From NCBI GenBank assembly GCA_905215845.1, contig CAJMRU010000070.1:1-5782 (forward strand): DNA of 5,782 bases, given 5' to 3'. The translations under genes were made by a program, and so were the position numbers. The notes under the pieces are model-generated. The model was not told the origin of the DNA, made no database searches, and saw only the letters and a program-made list of their open reading frames with translations. This document shows positions 3,622 to 5,782 of the stretch, one piece after another; position 1 is the stretch's first letter; each line of letters opens with the position of its first letter. The DNA comes from an uncultured bacterium. Its GTDB lineage: Bacteria; Bacillota; Clostridia; TANB77; CAG-508.

Positions 3622-5782
3622 AAGAATAACTCATCTCCCTTTTCTAAATACTTACTTCTGTCAAATCTTCCATCTACTATATATTTTTCTCCATCCTCCA
3701 CATAATACATTCCACCTATTAGTTCTCCTTCTATTAAATTTATTTTATTAGGATTTATGGAATATATAAATAAATTTAGTTCTTCTGCTATTTGAGATAG
3801 TTTTACTTTCTTTTCTGAATATGATATCTGGTTATCTTTGTAAATTTTAATATATTTATCAAAAATGTCTGAGCCTTTTATTTCTTTTCCTTTGATAAAA
3901 ATATCTATTGTATTAGTTTTTATAAGCTGCATAATATCTTCTATTTTTTTGTAATTAATTACTCTGCAATATTTTTTAAAATTCTTTATATTTTTTTCTG
4001 TATATTCTTCGGTTTCTTCTTTTATTTGTTGCAAAATTTTATTATAAAACATTTCAAACCTTTTATTTTTAATCCACTCTCTGCTTACTTCTTTATTTAA
4101 GTTATATTGTAGTCTCTTATCTTTTCTATATATCGTTTTTGCATCATCTAAATTAAAAAAGTATGCTATACAATCTTTTTTCTTATTGGATCTATTTATT
4201 CTTCCTAAAAATTGTTCTTCACTATCTATAAATGAAATATCTTTGAAACCAATGTCCATATCTATGTCAACACCTGCTTCTATCGTTTGTGTTGCAACTA
4301 ATACTATTGACATATCTTTCTTTGTTTTCTCTATTATATTTTGTCTTGAATATTTATTGTCATCACCTGTCATAATATAAACATTATCTATTTTCTCTTT
4401 TAAATTTTTAAATAGTTCTTCTGCTGTATCTTTTTTTATACATTCAATCAAAATCTTTTTACCTTGATGCTTTAATATTTCTTCAGTTAATGTTTGTATA
4501 TCCATTTTTGTATTTAATAAATCATAATTTAGATTTACTCTTTTTCCGAATAAATCATTTTTATAATATCTTTCTGTATCACTTATTAATGTAACAAAAT
4601 TTGATATTTTTTCATCTAATAATTTATCTAATCTTGGTAATGTTGCAGACATTATTATAAATTTTATGTTTAATAATTTTGCATAGCTGTCAAACATTTC
4701 TATCATTTCTCTCCAAACGTTGTTTGAGTATGCTTGTATCTCATCTAAAATCACAACACTATTTATGTAATTATATAAGCTATAATTTTTTTCTTTTCCT
4801 GTTCCAAACAATGTATTAAATAGGTTTATATGTGAAGTAATTATTATTGGATATTGATTAAATATATTTTTTGTGTATACTTTCTCATAATCTAAGTTTT
4901 CATTTTTATCACTTGTCATAGATGAAACTGAATTTATTACTACATAATCTTCATATTTATTAAAATACTTTTGAAATGTTTTATCTGTTTGTTCTATAAT
5001 ATTATTAAATGGAAAAATATAATGGATTGATGTAATATCCTTATTTGTTTTATATAATACTCTTGCTAAGTTAATTGCCATATTGGTTTTACCTGCACCA
5101 GTTGGAGCTTCTAAGTAAAATATGTTCTTTTCTAAGTTATTTTTTAAATTACTTTCTGTTTCAAGAAACATATCACTTCTAAGCTTGTTTATTTCTTCTA
5201 ACTCTATTTCTTCTTTTGCATATTTTCTAATATTTTTTATTAAATCTGAATTTTCGTATTTTTCAAATAAATTATTCTGCTTTTCTATTTCAAATTTAAT
5301 TTCTTTTCCTGACATGTAATCATATGTTGCATAAAAATCTGCTGTTATTATACAAGAATATAACAATTTGCATAATATATACATATTTATTTCTTTAACT
5401 TTTAAGCTTTCTAATACTTTTTCTATATTATTTTGATTTAATTGCACTTCATAAGCATTACTTTGTGGGTCTGGAATCTGTGGTATTTTTTTATTTTTTA
5501 TGCTATCTAATAAATTGCTTAAAGTTTCTAATTTTGTATGATGTCTTGATATAATATATCCAAAAAAATATCCTGAATAGAGTTTTATAAATAGTTCTTC
5601 CCTATTTAACTTCGTTTTCTCTTTCATTACCATTTCTATAACTGAATCAATATATATTCTTGCTGACAGCGCTGCATGTGTGTCGTCTGTATTTTCTACT
5701 TCTAGCTTTAGATCATTATCCATCTTATTTTTTTGAAACAATGGATTTATCTTTCCAATATCATGATAATATATTGCTTGTT
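3618..5782 (-). CDS. cas3: CRISPR-associated nuclease-helicase Cas3 (5' end cut by window)
   Basis: Effector nuclease of type I systems: recruited by Cascade at an R-loop, it nicks and then unwinds and degrades target DNA in the 3'-5' direction. About 721 codons are present and the frame is open to the right edge. The edge-proximal codons read AIYYHDIGK with the HD motif at 5751-5765, so the N-terminal HD nuclease domain is intact except for its first part; further HD-domain His are at THAALSA (5661-5681) and the HH pair (5538-5543). The helicase follows: Walker A APTGAGKT (5085-5108), LDEIQ with the DEIQ box at 4734-4745, SAT (4641-4649), ATQTIEAGVDID, and QFLGRINR (4191-4214), the motif VI arginine finger. 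The C-terminal region (about 3618-4100) is the small Cas3 tail domain. A TTG at 5739-5741 could be mistaken for the start but would remove the HDIGK motif. It ends inside the cas4 start codon. Confidence 0.97.
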   Translation of the reverse strand, partial: QAIYYHDIGKINPLFQKNKMDNDLKLEVENTDDTHAALSARIYIDSVIEMVMKEKTKLNREELFIKLYSGYFFGYIISRHHTKLETLSNLLDSIKNKKIPQIPDPQSNAYEVQLNQNNIEKVLESLKVKEINMYILCKLLYSCIITADFYATYDYMSGKEIKFEIEKQNNLFEKYENSDLIKNIRKYAKEEIELEEINKLRSDMFLETESNLKNNLEKNIFYLEAPTGAGKTNMAINLARVLYKTNKDITSIHYIFPFNNIIEQTDKTFQKYFNKYEDYVVINSVSSMTSDKNENLDYEKVYTKNIFNQYPIIITSHINLFNTLFGTGKEKNYSLYNYINSVVILDEIQAYSNNVWREMIEMFDSYAKLLNIKFIIMSATLPRLDKLLDEKISNFVTLISDTERYYKNDLFGKRVNLNYDLLNTKMDIQTLTEEILKHQGKKILIECIKKDTAEELFKNLKEKIDNVYIMTGDDNKYSRQNIIEKTKKDMSIVLVATQTIEAGVDIDMDIGFKDISFIDSEEQFLGRINRSNKKKDCIAYFFNLDDAKTIYRKDKRLQYNLNKEVSREWIKNKRFEMFYNKILQQIKEETEEYTEKNIKNFKKYCRVINYKKIEDIMQLIKTNTIDIFIKGKEIKGSDIFDKYIKIYKDNQISYSEKKVKLSQIAEELNLFIYSINPNKINLIEGELIGGMYYVEDGEKYIVDGRFDRSKYLEKGDELFL

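Noticed and set aside
5074..5082. 9-nt match (ATTGCCATA) between the 20-nt leader-edge segment and cas3
   Set aside because: It might have suggested a self-regulating guide, but 9 nt in a window of this size and composition is readily explained by chance, and the site is inside the Walker A coding region and not a promoter.
5739..5741. TTG codon as a possible start of a 707-residue Cas3
   Set aside because: The frame continues upstream through HDIGK (5751-5765) to the window edge without a stop. That motif is essential to the Cas3 nuclease domain, so the true start lies outside the window.

Overview
The window is very AT-rich, roughly a quarter G+C by eye, and uses the standard code (Trp is TGG). 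The Cas1, Cas2 and Cas4 sequences, the 30-nt repeat family and the free-standing biotin ligase all fit a low-GC Clostridia-type Firmicute. Fusobacteria cannot be excluded from sequence alone. Every protein-coding gene runs leftward on the minus strand.

From the right edge leftward, the layout is the tail of a type I-B CRISPR-Cas operon. It starts with cas3 (HD nuclease plus helicase, 5' end cut by the window edge), then cas4 (start overlaps the cas3 stop by 4 nt), cas1 and cas2. A short leader with a recognisable promoter follows, then a CRISPR array of ten 30-nt repeats and nine 34-36 nt spacers. The order cas3-cas4-cas1-cas2-array is the classic I-B order. The effector genes (cas6, cas8b, cas7, cas5) are expected beyond the right edge. 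Cas4, Cas1 and Cas2 insert new spacers at the leader end (right side of the array). Cas3 destroys DNA bound by the crRNA-guided Cascade complex.

Left of the array, positions 550-842 hold no conventional gene but are not empty. Two strong sigma-A-type promoters are interleaved on the same 40 bp (656-695) and fire in opposite directions. The left-firing one serves birA, a biotin-protein ligase truncated by the left edge. The right-firing one would make an RNA of about 130 nt ending in a long hairpin and U-tract (752-824), just before the trailer end of the array and antisense to it. I do not recognise this RNA. It carries a stretch resembling the + strand of the CRISPR repeat, and the same bases could be read as a leaderless 52-codon hydrophobic ORF.

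The cas module itself is ordinary. The points most worth a second look are the unexplained RNA with its interleaved promoters, and a partial repeat at the leader-array junction that coincides with the predicted array transcription start and is separated from the first full repeat by only 20 nt. Two spacers also hint at phage structural or packaging targets.
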